The notes: generated from the sequence alone by a model not told the origin. Positions 7,015-14,796 are shown, counted from the stretch's first letter. The stretch is DNA of 17,447 nt from Desulfohalobiaceae bacterium (GCA_021737115.1 JAIPER010000023.1:1-17447); one strand, 5' to 3'. Program-made: numbers and translations.

Positions 7015-7881
7015 ATGAAACACTTTTTCGTGGTTTTCCTGGCCATATTCATTGGCTGTCTCCTTATCCCCGCCGAGGCTCTGGCCTGGGGACCGGGTGT
7101 CCATCTGGCCCTTGGCAATCATCTGCTCAGCAATCTCTCCCTCCTGACCGAACCGGTGGCCGTCTTGATCCAGGCCTACCAGGAATCTTTTCTCTACGGC
7201 TGTCTCAGTGCCGACATCCTCGTCGGCAAGGGGAAAAAGCTGACCAAGACGCATTGCCACAGTTGGCAGGCGGGACTCAAGTTACTGAATTCTGTTCAGG
7301 AAGACAACCTCAAGGCCTATGCCTACGGATACCTGAGCCACCTGGCCGCAGACGTTGTGGCTCATAATTACTATGTCCCCAACATGCTTCAACTCGGGAA
7401 GGGGAAAGGGAAACTTTCCCACGTGTACATCGAGATGCAGGCCGATCGCAATATCTGCCACAACAGGGCTGAGTTGAAAAAAATCCTGGGGCGTCCCCAA
7501 AAGAATGCCGATGCTTTGCTCGTCAATATTTTGAAAAAACCCAGGTTCATCTTTTCTTTTAAAAAGAGATTATTTCGATCCGGCTTAGCACTCGCCAGGA
7601 AGCAGGCTTGTTCTTCCTATCTGGACTTCATGGCCCAGAAGTCATTATCGGATCATGACTATGTTGAGTATCACGAGGAGATGACCAAGCTTTCGTTTTA
7701 TTTGATCGTCGACTGCTTGCAAAACACAGACAGTTCTGTTGTTTCGGATTTCGACCCCATGGGTTTTGAAAACCTCGGGTTGGTCAAAAAGAGCAAAACG
7801 CTTTCAACCCAGACCATGATCCCGGTGAGACCTTTTTTTATGCCTGCTTTGAACTTGCTGGCCCTGGATACATCCGGTTAA
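7015..7881 (+). CDS. Secreted zinc-dependent phospholipase C family protein
   Basis: A 288-residue protein with a clear Sec signal peptide (MKHFFVVFLAIFIGCLLIPAEALA). Predicted cleavage after A24 makes Trp25 the new N-terminus. In bacterial zinc phospholipases C the N-terminal Trp of the mature enzyme is itself a zinc ligand, so this placement is a strong family mark. Other candidate ligands are H30 (WGPGVH), D67 (LSADI), H80/H82 (THCHSW), H109 and D113 (YLSHLAADVVAH), H117, H136 and E140. The family hydrolyses phospholipid head groups outside the cytoplasm, but many members of this bacterial branch have no tested activity. The start lacks a visible Shine-Dalgarno, yet the signal peptide begins exactly there and a good promoter lies upstream. 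It is a single-gene unit, and its role (lipid turnover or phosphate release) is unproven. Confidence 0.85.
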   Translation: MKHFFVVFLAIFIGCLLIPAEALAWGPGVHLALGNHLLSNLSLLTEPVAVLIQAYQESFLYGCLSADILVGKGKKLTKTHCHSWQAGLKLLNSVQEDNLKAYAYGYLSHLAADVVAHNYYVPNMLQLGKGKGKLSHVYIEMQADRNICHNRAELKKILGRPQKNADALLVNILKKPRFIFSFKKRLFRSGLALARKQACSSYLDFMAQKSLSDHDYVEYHEEMTKLSFYLIVDCLQNTDSSVVSDFDPMGFENLGLVKKSKTLSTQTMIPVRPFFMPALNLLALDTSG

Positions 7882-7957
7882 GATTGCGTTGTGAGCCGGG
7901 ATCGTCTTTGGTTCCTGCCTCTGAAAACAACTCAAAAAGCCCCCTGCAGAGCCCTCT

Positions 7958-7984
7958 TTGACGATCTATCATCCATAATATAAC
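7958..7984 (+). promoter_or_regulatory. Possible promoter upstream of argD
   Basis: TTGACG (7958-7963) and TATAAC (7979-7984) are separated by only 15 bases, shorter than ideal. If used, transcription would start near 7990, so that the hairpin repeat at 7994-8020 forms the first part of the argD leader. A second TATAAT (8022-8027) follows the hairpin without a proper -35. Confidence 0.3.
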
Positions 7985-7993
7985 GTATTGGCT

Positions 7994-8060
7994 GTCAGCC
8001 CTGCCTCTGGCAGGCCTGACATATAATTGTAAACTGCCGGTTTGATCGGGACAGAAGCTT
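7994..8060 (+). repeat. Dispersed hairpin repeat, copy 1 (argD leader)
   Basis: A 27-base hairpin (7994-8020; 5 bp, a C-C mismatch, 6 bp, loop TCT) is followed by ATATAATT. This 35-base block is identical to copy 2 at 16182-16216. A second conserved block at 8035-8060 (GCC-GTTTGATCG-CAGAA-CTT pattern) matches 16530-16560 on the other strand in copy 3. The spacer between the two blocks is about 50 bases shorter here than in copy 3. The argD start codon lies 10 bases further on. Confidence 0.8.
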
Positions 8061-8070
8061 TGAAACCATC

Positions 8071-9270
8071 ATGAAAGAGCAAAACGACACAACCCAAAAC
8101 CAGGAAAAGGCAGTGCTGTGTGCCACCTACTCCCGGTATCCCCTTGAGATTGCCAGGGGCAGAGGCACCAAGCTCTACTCCCCACAAGGCTCTGAATATA
8201 CAGATCTTCTCGCAGGCATCGCTGTCTGTGCTCTGGGTCATTGCCATCCGGAAATATCCGCTGTAATCAAAGAGCAGTCTGAAATACTGATCCACTGCAG
8301 CAACCTCTTTTATCAGACCCCGCAGTTGGAACTGGCCCGGGCCTTGACCAGGGGCTGCAGCCTGGACCGGGTCTTTTTCTGCAATTCAGGGGCTGAAGCC
8401 AATGAAGCGGCTCTGAAGATAGCCAGACGCTTCATGCAAACCGTCCGCACTCAGGAGGCCTTTGAGATTGTCACTCTCGAGGGTTCTTTTCACGGAAGAA
8501 CCCTGGCTACCCTGACGGCAACGGGCCAAGACAAGGTAAAAGAAGGCTATGCCCCGCTGCCCCCTGGTTTCAAGACCGTGCCTTTTGCCGATATCGAGGC
8601 CATAAAAGCGGCTGTCAGCAACAAGACCGCCGCCGTCCTTGTGGAGATTATCCAGGGTGAAGGAGGAGTCCGCTGCCTGTCCCGGGATTATCTCCAGGAA
8701 GTGCAGGACCTCTGCCGCAGCCAGGGCTGCCTGTTCATGGTCGACGAGGTCCAGACCGGACTGGGCAGGACCGGCAAGCTCTGGGCCCACCAGCACTTCG
8801 ACCTCAGGCCGGATGTCCTGACCACGGCCAAGGGACTGGCCAACGGTCTTCCCTTAGGGGCCATGCTCGTCAGCCAAGAGGTCAGTCAGGCCTTCGGTCC
8901 CGGAAGCCACGCCACCACCTTCGGGGGTGGTCCTCTGGTCTGTGCCGTGGGAGCCAAGGTCCTGGAAATCATCGACAGAGACGGCTTGTGCCGGCGGGCC
9001 GCAGAAATCGGAAACGAGGCCCTTGAAGGCTTTCAAGAGCTCAAAAGGCGTTTCCCGGACAAAATCCGGGAAGTCCGCGGGAAAGGCTTGATGCAGGGTA
9101 TAGAGCTGACATTCCCCGGAAAAGGAGTCTGGCAGGAACTGCTGAACAAAGGGTTCATCTGCAATGTGGTCCAGGACCATACCCTGCGCATACTCCCTCC
9201 CCTGACCATCAGCCGGGAAGAGATCTCCTCCTTTACCCGGTCTCTGGAAGAAATCCTGACCACGATTTGA
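8071..9270 (+). CDS. argD: Acetylornithine aminotransferase family protein
   Basis: A 399-residue class III PLP aminotransferase of the length and sequence type of ArgD, which converts N-acetylglutamate semialdehyde to N2-acetylornithine in arginine synthesis (and may serve lysine synthesis). Visible marks are YSRYPLEIARGRGTKLYSPQGSEYTDLLAGIAV at the N-terminus, the phosphate-binding CNSGAEANEAALK, SFHGRT, the Asp-containing VDEVQTGLGRTG (D225, contacts the PLP ring nitrogen) and the Schiff-base lysine K254 in TTAKGLANGLPLGAM. The TFGGGPLVCAVG segment also fits. A distinct omega-aminotransferase substrate cannot be fully excluded. The start has no clear Shine-Dalgarno; the leader consists of a dispersed repeat (7994-8060). 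A terminator-like hairpin follows at 9349, so it may be a separate unit from prmA. Confidence 0.87.
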   Translation: MKEQNDTTQNQEKAVLCATYSRYPLEIARGRGTKLYSPQGSEYTDLLAGIAVCALGHCHPEISAVIKEQSEILIHCSNLFYQTPQLELARALTRGCSLDRVFFCNSGAEANEAALKIARRFMQTVRTQEAFEIVTLEGSFHGRTLATLTATGQDKVKEGYAPLPPGFKTVPFADIEAIKAAVSNKTAAVLVEIIQGEGGVRCLSRDYLQEVQDLCRSQGCLFMVDEVQTGLGRTGKLWAHQHFDLRPDVLTTAKGLANGLPLGAMLVSQEVSQAFGPGSHATTFGGGPLVCAVGAKVLEIIDRDGLCRRAAEIGNEALEGFQELKRRFPDKIREVRGKGLMQGIELTFPGKGVWQELLNKGFICNVVQDHTLRILPPLTISREEISSFTRSLEEILTTI

Positions 9271-9348
9271 TATCGAAAAGCGACCAGTGACTTATCCCTG
9301 AATCTCTGCAATAAAAAACAAGAAAGTGAGTTGCCCCGAAGGAGCTGA

Positions 9349-9380
9349 AGCCCTAAATCAGAGGGCTATTTTCTTTTTCT
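9349..9380 (+). terminator. Rho-independent terminator after argD
   Basis: AGCCCT (9349-9354) pairs with AGGGCT (9362-9367) around a 7-base loop, followed by ATTTTCTTTTTCT. It lies about 80 bases past the argD stop. Confidence 0.65.
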
Positions 9381-9383
9381 TAA

Positions 9384-9411
9384 CCCTGAACCGTGAACCT
9401 GGAACCTTTGA
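9384..9411. repeat. Degenerate heptamer tandem repeat (4 units)
   Basis: Four successive 7-base units can be read: CCCTGAA, CCGTGAA, CCTGGAA, CCTTTGA. They lie between the argD terminator and prmA. Other short tandem arrays of 7- or 8-base units occur at 16131, 16663 and inside the 31-base repeats at 17354. Confidence 0.6.
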
Positions 9412-9414
9412 GTT

Positions 9415-9429
9415 GCGGGCGAAGCCCGC
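9415..9429. repeat. Short GC-rich hairpin just before prmA
   Basis: GCGGGC-GAA-GCCCGC forms a perfect 6-bp stem with a 3-base loop, followed by TTTGTCTGTTTTC. It ends 17 bases before the prmA ATG. It may be a terminator/attenuator, or a palindromic repeat that happens to lie in the leader. Confidence 0.5.
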
Positions 9430-9446
9430 TTTGTCTGTTTTCATTC

Positions 9447-10301
9447 ATGTACATCATTCAAGTTCTCGCAAGGACGGACTTTCCCGACGATCTGCACCTG
9501 ACCCTGGAACGACTCGCGCCCTGGGGCTGGGAAGAGAACCGGACCACAGATCAGGCCCGGGCCGTGATCCATTGCCAGCAAGAAGAGGAGGCTCGGCGCA
9601 TCCGGCGGGTGCTTGAGACAACACACCCGTTTCTGACGGTTCAGACCCACCAGCAGGAAGTCAAGGACTGGAGCACCGCCTGGCAGGATTTTTTCACCCC
9701 TGTTCACATCCATGATAAATTTATCATCCTGCCCGCATGGGAACAGGCCAGCCCCAAACCCTCCCGGAGAATCCCCCTCTACATCGAACCGGGCATGGCT
9801 TTCGGGACAGGGCATCACCCCTCTACGCAGCTCTGTCTCCGGGCTTTGGCTGAACTCAGGGATTCCGGCGAGGTCCGGCCTGGTTCTTCTTTTTTAGATC
9901 TGGGCACGGGGTCCGGGATTCTGGGAATCGCCGCCGTCCAAATGGATCTCCATGGCCTTGGTCTTGACTCCGATCCTGTGGCCGTCAGAAACGGGACACG
10001 GAACAGAAGTTTGAATAAGGCCGGAGACTCACTTCTCCTTGGCACCGGAGACCTTGACTGCTTGAAACAAGGGCTCTCATTCGACCTGATCCTGGCCAAC
10101 ATCCTTTCGCGTCCCTTGATTGAAATGGCGCCTTCGCTTGTCTCCTATTTGAAGCCATCCGGCGTGCTGCTGCTTTCCGGCATTCTGCGGGAGCAGGAAG
10201 AGAAGGTGATCCAGGCCTATCGCCGGCAGCGGTCCTGGTGTGTCAAGGTCCTGCACCAGGAGGAATGGTCCGGCCTGATTTTCAGCAGAGAGACAAGGTG
10301 A
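9447..10301 (+). CDS. prmA: Ribosomal protein L11 methyltransferase
   Basis: A 284-residue SAM-dependent methyltransferase. PrmA trimethylates lysines and the N-terminus of ribosomal protein L11. The N-terminal ~90 residues form the poorly conserved substrate-recruiting domain. Then comes the family signature EPGMAFGTGHHPST (114-127), SAM motif I LDLGTGSGILG (150-160), the acidic residue at the end of strand 2 (GLDSDPVA, 172-179) and the ILANIL motif (215-220). The reading frame is open further upstream to a GTG at 9393, but those codons come from the heptamer repeat and hairpin, so the ATG at 9447 is preferred. No Shine-Dalgarno is visible before it. The stop at 10301 lies 8 bases before the next start, which indicates an operon with the glycosylase gene. 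Confidence 0.92.
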   Translation: MYIIQVLARTDFPDDLHLTLERLAPWGWEENRTTDQARAVIHCQQEEEARRIRRVLETTHPFLTVQTHQQEVKDWSTAWQDFFTPVHIHDKFIILPAWEQASPKPSRRIPLYIEPGMAFGTGHHPSTQLCLRALAELRDSGEVRPGSSFLDLGTGSGILGIAAVQMDLHGLGLDSDPVAVRNGTRNRSLNKAGDSLLLGTGDLDCLKQGLSFDLILANILSRPLIEMAPSLVSYLKPSGVLLLSGILREQEEKVIQAYRRQRSWCVKVLHQEEWSGLIFSRETR

Positions 10302-10309
10302 GGGGGGTC

Positions 10310-10957
10310 ATGTCCAGACATCAGAAACTCTTGAACTTCTATGCAGTCATGCAGAAGACCCTTGGTCCAAGCAACTGGTGGCCGGGAGATTCTCCTTTCG
10401 AGGTCTGTCTCGGGGCAATCCTGACCCAGAACACCAACTGGTCCAATGTGCAGAAAGCCTTGATCAGACTCAAGGCGGAAAGTCTCTTGGACCCGGAGAA
10501 AATTTTCTCCCTGGGGCTCGCCAGACTGAGTGAAATCATCAAGCCGGCCGGTTACTTCCGGGTCAAAGGACAACGCATTTTGAATTTTCTCGCCTTCCTC
10601 AAAGAATCGGCGGACTTTCAACTCGAACTCCTGGCAGAACGACCCCTCGACGATCTGCGAACCGACCTCTTGGCCGTGAACGGGATCGGCCCGGAGACAG
10701 CGGACAGCATGCTGTTGTATGCTTTTTCCAAGCCAAGCTTTGTTGTCGATTCGTACACCGCCAGGATCTGCAACCGACACTCCTTGACTCATGAGGACAT
10801 TGGCTACGAAGAATTGCGGAGCTTTTTCATGGATGTCCTGCCCCCGGACGTCGCATTCTATAATGAATACCACGCTCTCCTGGTCAGAACCGGAAAAAAC
10901 TGGTGCTTGAAAAGAGAGGGCAAGTGTCGGGCCTGCCCGCTGCGATCTTGCCTGTAA
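10310..10957 (+). CDS. Endonuclease III-like HhH-GPD DNA glycosylase with FeS loop
   Basis: A 215-residue helix-hairpin-helix glycosylase of the endonuclease III superfamily, which removes damaged bases in base-excision repair. The HhH is LLAVNGIGPETADSMLLYA (120-138) and the catalytic Asp is D147 in VVDSYT. A C-terminal cysteine cluster (C199-x6-C206-x2-C209-x4-C214) suggests a 4Fe-4S loop. Endonuclease III has a lyase lysine at the position here held by E129 (GPETAD rather than GRKTAN), so a monofunctional glycosylase is likely, resembling the 3-methyladenine glycosylase MagIII branch more than true Nth; the substrate is not certain. The ATG at 10310 is preceded by an AAGGTGAGGGGGG stretch. 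An upstream in-frame start at 10238 would overlap prmA and is rejected. envC begins 3 bases after its stop. Confidence 0.87.
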   Translation: MSRHQKLLNFYAVMQKTLGPSNWWPGDSPFEVCLGAILTQNTNWSNVQKALIRLKAESLLDPEKIFSLGLARLSEIIKPAGYFRVKGQRILNFLAFLKESADFQLELLAERPLDDLRTDLLAVNGIGPETADSMLLYAFSKPSFVVDSYTARICNRHSLTHEDIGYEELRSFFMDVLPPDVAFYNEYHALLVRTGKNWCLKREGKCRACPLRSCL

Positions 10958-10960
10958 TGT

Positions 10961-12214
10961 ATGATGGGTAGTTTCTTTACGAACCTTGGAGCCGCCGAGT
11001 CCTCGGGACAGCGGTCCATCTTCGCCGGAATTGTTGCGGGCGTAAATCCCGCCGGACCACGGCCGGCGTATCCGGATCAGGGGGATAGTCCAAATTTCCG
11101 TCCACTGCCAGCGTTTTACTGGATCTCACTTCTGGCGGCGGTTCTTTTGTTCCCGTCCCTGATCTTAGCAACAGGACAAAAGGATGCCCTCCGTGAAGAT
11201 CTCTCCCAAAAGACCCGGTCTGTGCAGAAAGAAAAACGTCTCCTCGAAAAACTCTCAGCCAGGGAACGAGCCCTCTATTCCAACCTGACCGAGATCGAGG
11301 ACCGCATCAACAATCTTCTCAGCAGAAAAAAAAGCCAGGCGGAAAAGCTCAACCAGGCCGCCGGCAAAATGCAGGAACTGGAAAAATCCGTTACCGCCCT
11401 GCAGACGAGAGTCCGGGAGCAGCGGAGCGAGCTGCAGGGCATGCTCGAACAGCTCTGGACCCTGTATCTTCACAACCGAAACAAACGATTCCGGGATTTC
11501 CGGGCCTGGGCGGAAAGCGATTTGCAGCTGACCTGGCTCTCTGCAATTTACCGTTCAGCCGGGGATAAACTGGAGCGTCTCCGGGCCAGGGAAAAAGAGC
11601 TGAACAGCAGCCTGGCCAAACAAAAGAGGGTCCGGGCCGAGATCCAGGAGCAACTCGAATTGTTTCAGGCCACCCAGGACAAGCTCCTCCAAAGCAGACT
11701 CGTTTTTTTGCGGCAGTTGCAGAAAATTCGGGCCCAGAAACTGGCCAAAGAGGAGCAAATGGCCCAGATAAAAGAAACGATTCAGGAACTCGAGTACAAG
11801 CTCAAAACCTTCGAGACCAAGCAAATCGCCGATCTCAAAGGGTCTCTCCCCTGGCCGGTTCAGGGGGGTCTGTCCAGGAACTACAATCCGGACTCAAAAC
11901 CGCCCCTGGATGGTCTGGCCTTCTCCACAAAAAAGGGAGCCGGGGTGCAATCCATCTTCTGGGGCAAAATCGTGTACAGCGATGTTCTCAGGGGATTCGG
12001 CAAGGTTGTTGTCATTTTCCATGGAAAACAGTACTATTCTTTGTACGCCTTTCTTTCCCGGGCCGTGGTAACTGTTGGCCAGGATGTGGAAAAAGGCGAG
12101 ATCATCGGCTATACCGGATATTACCCTCTGGTCGATGGACCGGGACTCTACTTTGAACTCCGACTGGGCCAATCCCCGGTCAATCCCGGCCTCTGGCTGG
12201 CCGAAACCGGTTGA
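10961..12214 (+). CDS. EnvC-like murein hydrolase activator (coiled coil plus degenerate LytM domain)
   Basis: A 417-residue envelope protein with a hydrophobic export segment at 54-70, a long Glu/Lys/Arg-rich coiled coil (about 75-290) and a C-terminal LytM/M23 fold (about 293-414). The metal-binding His and Asp of active M23 peptidases are missing: the first site reads PPLDGLAF, LYAHL has become LYAFL (361-365), and HLHFE has become GLYFE (395-399). This matches EnvC, which is inactive itself and switches on amidases during cell separation, so a periplasmic activator role is inferred. Residues 1-50 precede the export segment and look unnatural (Gly/Pro/Ser-rich, coded by palindromic DNA); no later ATG, GTG or well-placed TTG exists. 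No Shine-Dalgarno is visible, but the stop of the upstream gene is 3 bases away, suggesting coupling. ctpA follows 48 bases after the stop. Confidence 0.85.
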   Translation: MMGSFFTNLGAAESSGQRSIFAGIVAGVNPAGPRPAYPDQGDSPNFRPLPAFYWISLLAAVLLFPSLILATGQKDALREDLSQKTRSVQKEKRLLEKLSARERALYSNLTEIEDRINNLLSRKKSQAEKLNQAAGKMQELEKSVTALQTRVREQRSELQGMLEQLWTLYLHNRNKRFRDFRAWAESDLQLTWLSAIYRSAGDKLERLRAREKELNSSLAKQKRVRAEIQEQLELFQATQDKLLQSRLVFLRQLQKIRAQKLAKEEQMAQIKETIQELEYKLKTFETKQIADLKGSLPWPVQGGLSRNYNPDSKPPLDGLAFSTKKGAGVQSIFWGKIVYSDVLRGFGKVVVIFHGKQYYSLYAFLSRAVVTVGQDVEKGEIIGYTGYYPLVDGPGLYFELRLGQSPVNPGLWLAETG

Positions 12215-12262
12215 CAAGTCATTTATAATTCAGGTTTAACCCACGAAAAAATGGAGACGCTT

Positions 12263-13534
12263 ATGCGCTGGCTTCACATGCTGGGAATTCTGGCGATCCT
12301 CTTTGCTTTGGCCGCCACCCCTGGAACGACCAAGGCGGATGAACAATATGAACCCTTGAAACAGTTCAGTCAGGTCATGGATCTGATTGAAAACACGTAT
12401 GTCCGGGACGTGAACAGAGATGAACTGATCAAAGGGGCCATTGAAGGCATGCTCAAAAATCTCGATCCCCATTCCGCCTATCTGGACAAAGAGTCCTTTC
12501 AGGACATGCAGGTGGAGACATCAGGGGAATTCAGCGGGATAGGGATAGAAATCACCATTTTGAACGGTAAATTGACGGTTGTCTCTCCCATTGAGGACAC
12601 TCCGGCCTTTGAGGCCGGATTGAAGGCCGGCGATGTGATTCTGGAAATCGACGGCGAACCTACCCAGGATATCTCGATCATGGACGCGGTTCACAAGATT
12701 CGTGGACCCAAGGGGGAAGAGGTGGAATTGACCATCCTGCACCAGGGATCAAACCGACCGGAAAAGATCACGGTCGTCAGGGACGTGATCCCCCTGGACA
12801 GCGTCAAATCCGAAGAACTCGAACCCGGATACCATTATCTGCGCATCACCAACTTCAATGAAAACACCACGTCTGAATTGCAGCGTGCTATCAAGGAAAT
12901 AAGGCAACACGGCAAAGGGGTCATCCTGGACCTGAGGAACAATCCAGGAGGGCTCTTGAATCAAGCTGTTTCCGTCAGCGACTCCTTTCTGTCCGACGGC
13001 AGGATCGTCTATACCAAAGGCAAGGTCAAGCAGGCCCAGATGAGCTTTTCCGCAAAAGACGAGAAGGACGACCTGAATCTGCCCCTGGTGGTGCTCATCA
13101 ATGCCGGAACTGCCTCGGCTTCGGAAATCGTGGCCGGGGCTCTGCAGGATCACAAGCGGGCCCTCGTCATCGGTGAACGCAGCTTCGGCAAAGGCTCGGT
13201 GCAAACCGTCATCCCCCTGGCCGACGGTTCCGGAATCAAGCTGACCACAGCCAGATACTACACCCCGGGCGGCAATTCCATTCAGGCTGAAGGCATCACG
13301 CCTGACCTGGTCGTCCCTTTTGTTGCTCAGAAAAAGGATGAAGAGAAGCCTTTTTCCTTCCCCGCAGTCAGGGAAAAAGACTTGAGCGGACATCTGGAAA
13401 AGGAAGAGACCGGGGACAAATCCGAGAGGCTCGCCAACGGAGACAAGGTAGAGCTGATGCTCAAAAAAGACAATCAACTGCGTCTGGCCCTGCAGTTGAT
13501 CAAAGGCATACCCGTCATCAAGGCCCTGCAGTAG
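12263..13534 (+). CDS. ctpA: Carboxyl-terminal processing serine protease, S41 family
   Basis: A 423-residue periplasmic protease that cleaves proteins near their C-termini, often controlling murein hydrolases. It has an N-terminal signal/anchor segment (MRWLHMLGILAILFALAATP), an N-terminal helical part with DLIENTYVRDVN and LDPHSAYLD, a PDZ domain (about 92-176, containing SGIGIEI and AGLKAGDVI), the ILDLRNNPGGLL core motif, and the Ser-Lys dyad S285 (GTASASEIV) and K310 (SFGKGSVQ) exactly 25 residues apart as in known members. The start ATG at 12263 is chosen because GGAG at 12253-12256 precedes it by 6 bases; an in-frame ATG at 12251 has no ribosome site. TTGACA (12211) and TATAAT (12224) lie upstream but only 7 bases apart, so they are not a normal promoter pair. 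The next gene starts 2 bases after its stop. Confidence 0.95.
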   Translation: MRWLHMLGILAILFALAATPGTTKADEQYEPLKQFSQVMDLIENTYVRDVNRDELIKGAIEGMLKNLDPHSAYLDKESFQDMQVETSGEFSGIGIEITILNGKLTVVSPIEDTPAFEAGLKAGDVILEIDGEPTQDISIMDAVHKIRGPKGEEVELTILHQGSNRPEKITVVRDVIPLDSVKSEELEPGYHYLRITNFNENTTSELQRAIKEIRQHGKGVILDLRNNPGGLLNQAVSVSDSFLSDGRIVYTKGKVKQAQMSFSAKDEKDDLNLPLVVLINAGTASASEIVAGALQDHKRALVIGERSFGKGSVQTVIPLADGSGIKLTTARYYTPGGNSIQAEGITPDLVVPFVAQKKDEEKPFSFPAVREKDLSGHLEKEETGDKSERLANGDKVELMLKKDNQLRLALQLIKGIPVIKALQ

Positions 13535-13536
13535 CG

Positions 13537-14796
13537 ATGGCTAAGAAGAAACGGACACCGGGCAGATTCTGGAAAAGAGCCAGGACCCTGGTTTTGACGC
13601 TCGCTTGCGGAGTCACTCTCAGCACCCTCGTATTTGTGATCTTTCTGCTCCCCAGGACCGGTCCTACAGTGCAGGAAAGGACAAAAACAAAGAAAGAGGT
13701 TGGGTCGTTCTCTGTGAATCAGGCCTCCCTGGATATCCAAGAGCCTGATTCTCAAGAAGAAACCGGACTGATGTATGAAGAGAAAAACATTCCCCGCTTC
13801 GACTTCGAGATCAACGAAATCGACCTGGCCCTGGTCCAGGCTTTGATCACTGAGGGCATCGGCCTCGATGCCCTCAAACACCAGGCAGTGACCCAAAGAA
13901 AAGGCAAATATGGCGACTATCACTTTCAGTCCCTGGTCCTGAGCCTCAAGAGACGTCCCCGGGAAGCATTTCTCAACCGACTCCAGGCCTATTTTCTGGA
14001 TTGGGCCAACGGAGCCAGTCTCTTACGATCTGAGCAAAATCAAAACAAGTGGGAGATCAGGGTTCAGGGTGTTCTGACCCACGAACTCCTGTTTGAGCCT
14101 GCGGCACCATCCACCCCGCCAGCCCGGGACCAGCACCCCAAACTGGCCCTGATCATCGATGATATCGGTGAAAGCACCGAAGAGGCCCGGAAGCTCTACG
14201 AACTCTTCGGAGACGCCGTTACCCTTTCCATTCTGCCATACTGTACCCATACCAGCGATATCGTCCGTTTTGGGGTTGAACAAGGCCTGGAGTTCATGCT
14301 CCATGTCCCCATGGAACCGGAAGGATATCCCGGGGTGAACCCCGGTCCGGGCTCTCTGTTCGTGCACATGGACCAAAGGGAGATCCAAGAGACCCTTACC
14401 CGAAGCATCCGGCAAGTGCCCGGCCTGGTTGGAGTGAACAATCACATGGGATCGAAATTCACCACCGACAAAAGGGCCATGGCTCATTTTCTACGCACGC
14501 TTGGAAAACATGATCTATTCTTTATCGACAGTTTGACTACTCCTCACAGCAGGGGTACAACGGTTTCCGCCCGTCTGGGGGTTCCGATGCTCTCCAGGGA
14601 TATATTCATTGACAACGACCAGAACGTCTCCGCCATACTCTTTCAACTGCAAAAGGCTGAACAATTGGCCAAAAAAAGAGGCGTCGCAGTGGCCATCGGC
14701 CACCCTTACCCGGAAACCCTGACCGCCCTGACACACTGGAGCAGGCAAAGGGATACAACGATTCGACTGACCAGGGCCAGCCGCCTCCTGGACTGA
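13537..14796 (+). CDS. Divergent polysaccharide deacetylase family protein
   Basis: A 419-residue protein with a short basic N-terminus, one membrane segment (about 18-38) and a large extracytoplasmic part. Residues 40-200 are variable and partly charged. The C-terminal domain (about 201-419) has the marks of the divergent polysaccharide deacetylase group (Pfam Polysacc_deac_2, YibQ-like): LALIIDDIG (203-211) with the paired Asp, LHVPMEP (255-261), GVNNHMGS (299-306), FFIDSLTTP (328-336) and AIGHPYP (386-392). Members have a deacetylase-type barrel, and the usual neighbour relation with ctpA and an EnvC-like factor points to cell-wall or polysaccharide work, but the substrate is unknown. The start follows the ctpA stop by 2 bases, so translation is probably coupled. 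Confidence 0.92.
   Translation: MAKKKRTPGRFWKRARTLVLTLACGVTLSTLVFVIFLLPRTGPTVQERTKTKKEVGSFSVNQASLDIQEPDSQEETGLMYEEKNIPRFDFEINEIDLALVQALITEGIGLDALKHQAVTQRKGKYGDYHFQSLVLSLKRRPREAFLNRLQAYFLDWANGASLLRSEQNQNKWEIRVQGVLTHELLFEPAAPSTPPARDQHPKLALIIDDIGESTEEARKLYELFGDAVTLSILPYCTHTSDIVRFGVEQGLEFMLHVPMEPEGYPGVNPGPGSLFVHMDQREIQETLTRSIRQVPGLVGVNNHMGSKFTTDKRAMAHFLRTLGKHDLFFIDSLTTPHSRGTTVSARLGVPMLSRDIFIDNDQNVSAILFQLQKAEQLAKKRGVAVAIGHPYPETLTALTHWSRQRDTTIRLTRASRLLD

Noticed and set aside
9326..9616. 96-codon frame overlapping the prmA start
   Set aside because: It is made of the terminator, heptamer repeat and an alternative frame of prmA, with no ribosome site.
12211..12229. TTGACA followed by TATAAT before ctpA
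   Set aside because: Only 7 bases separate the boxes, far from the ~17 needed, and no alternative -35 fits the TATAAT.
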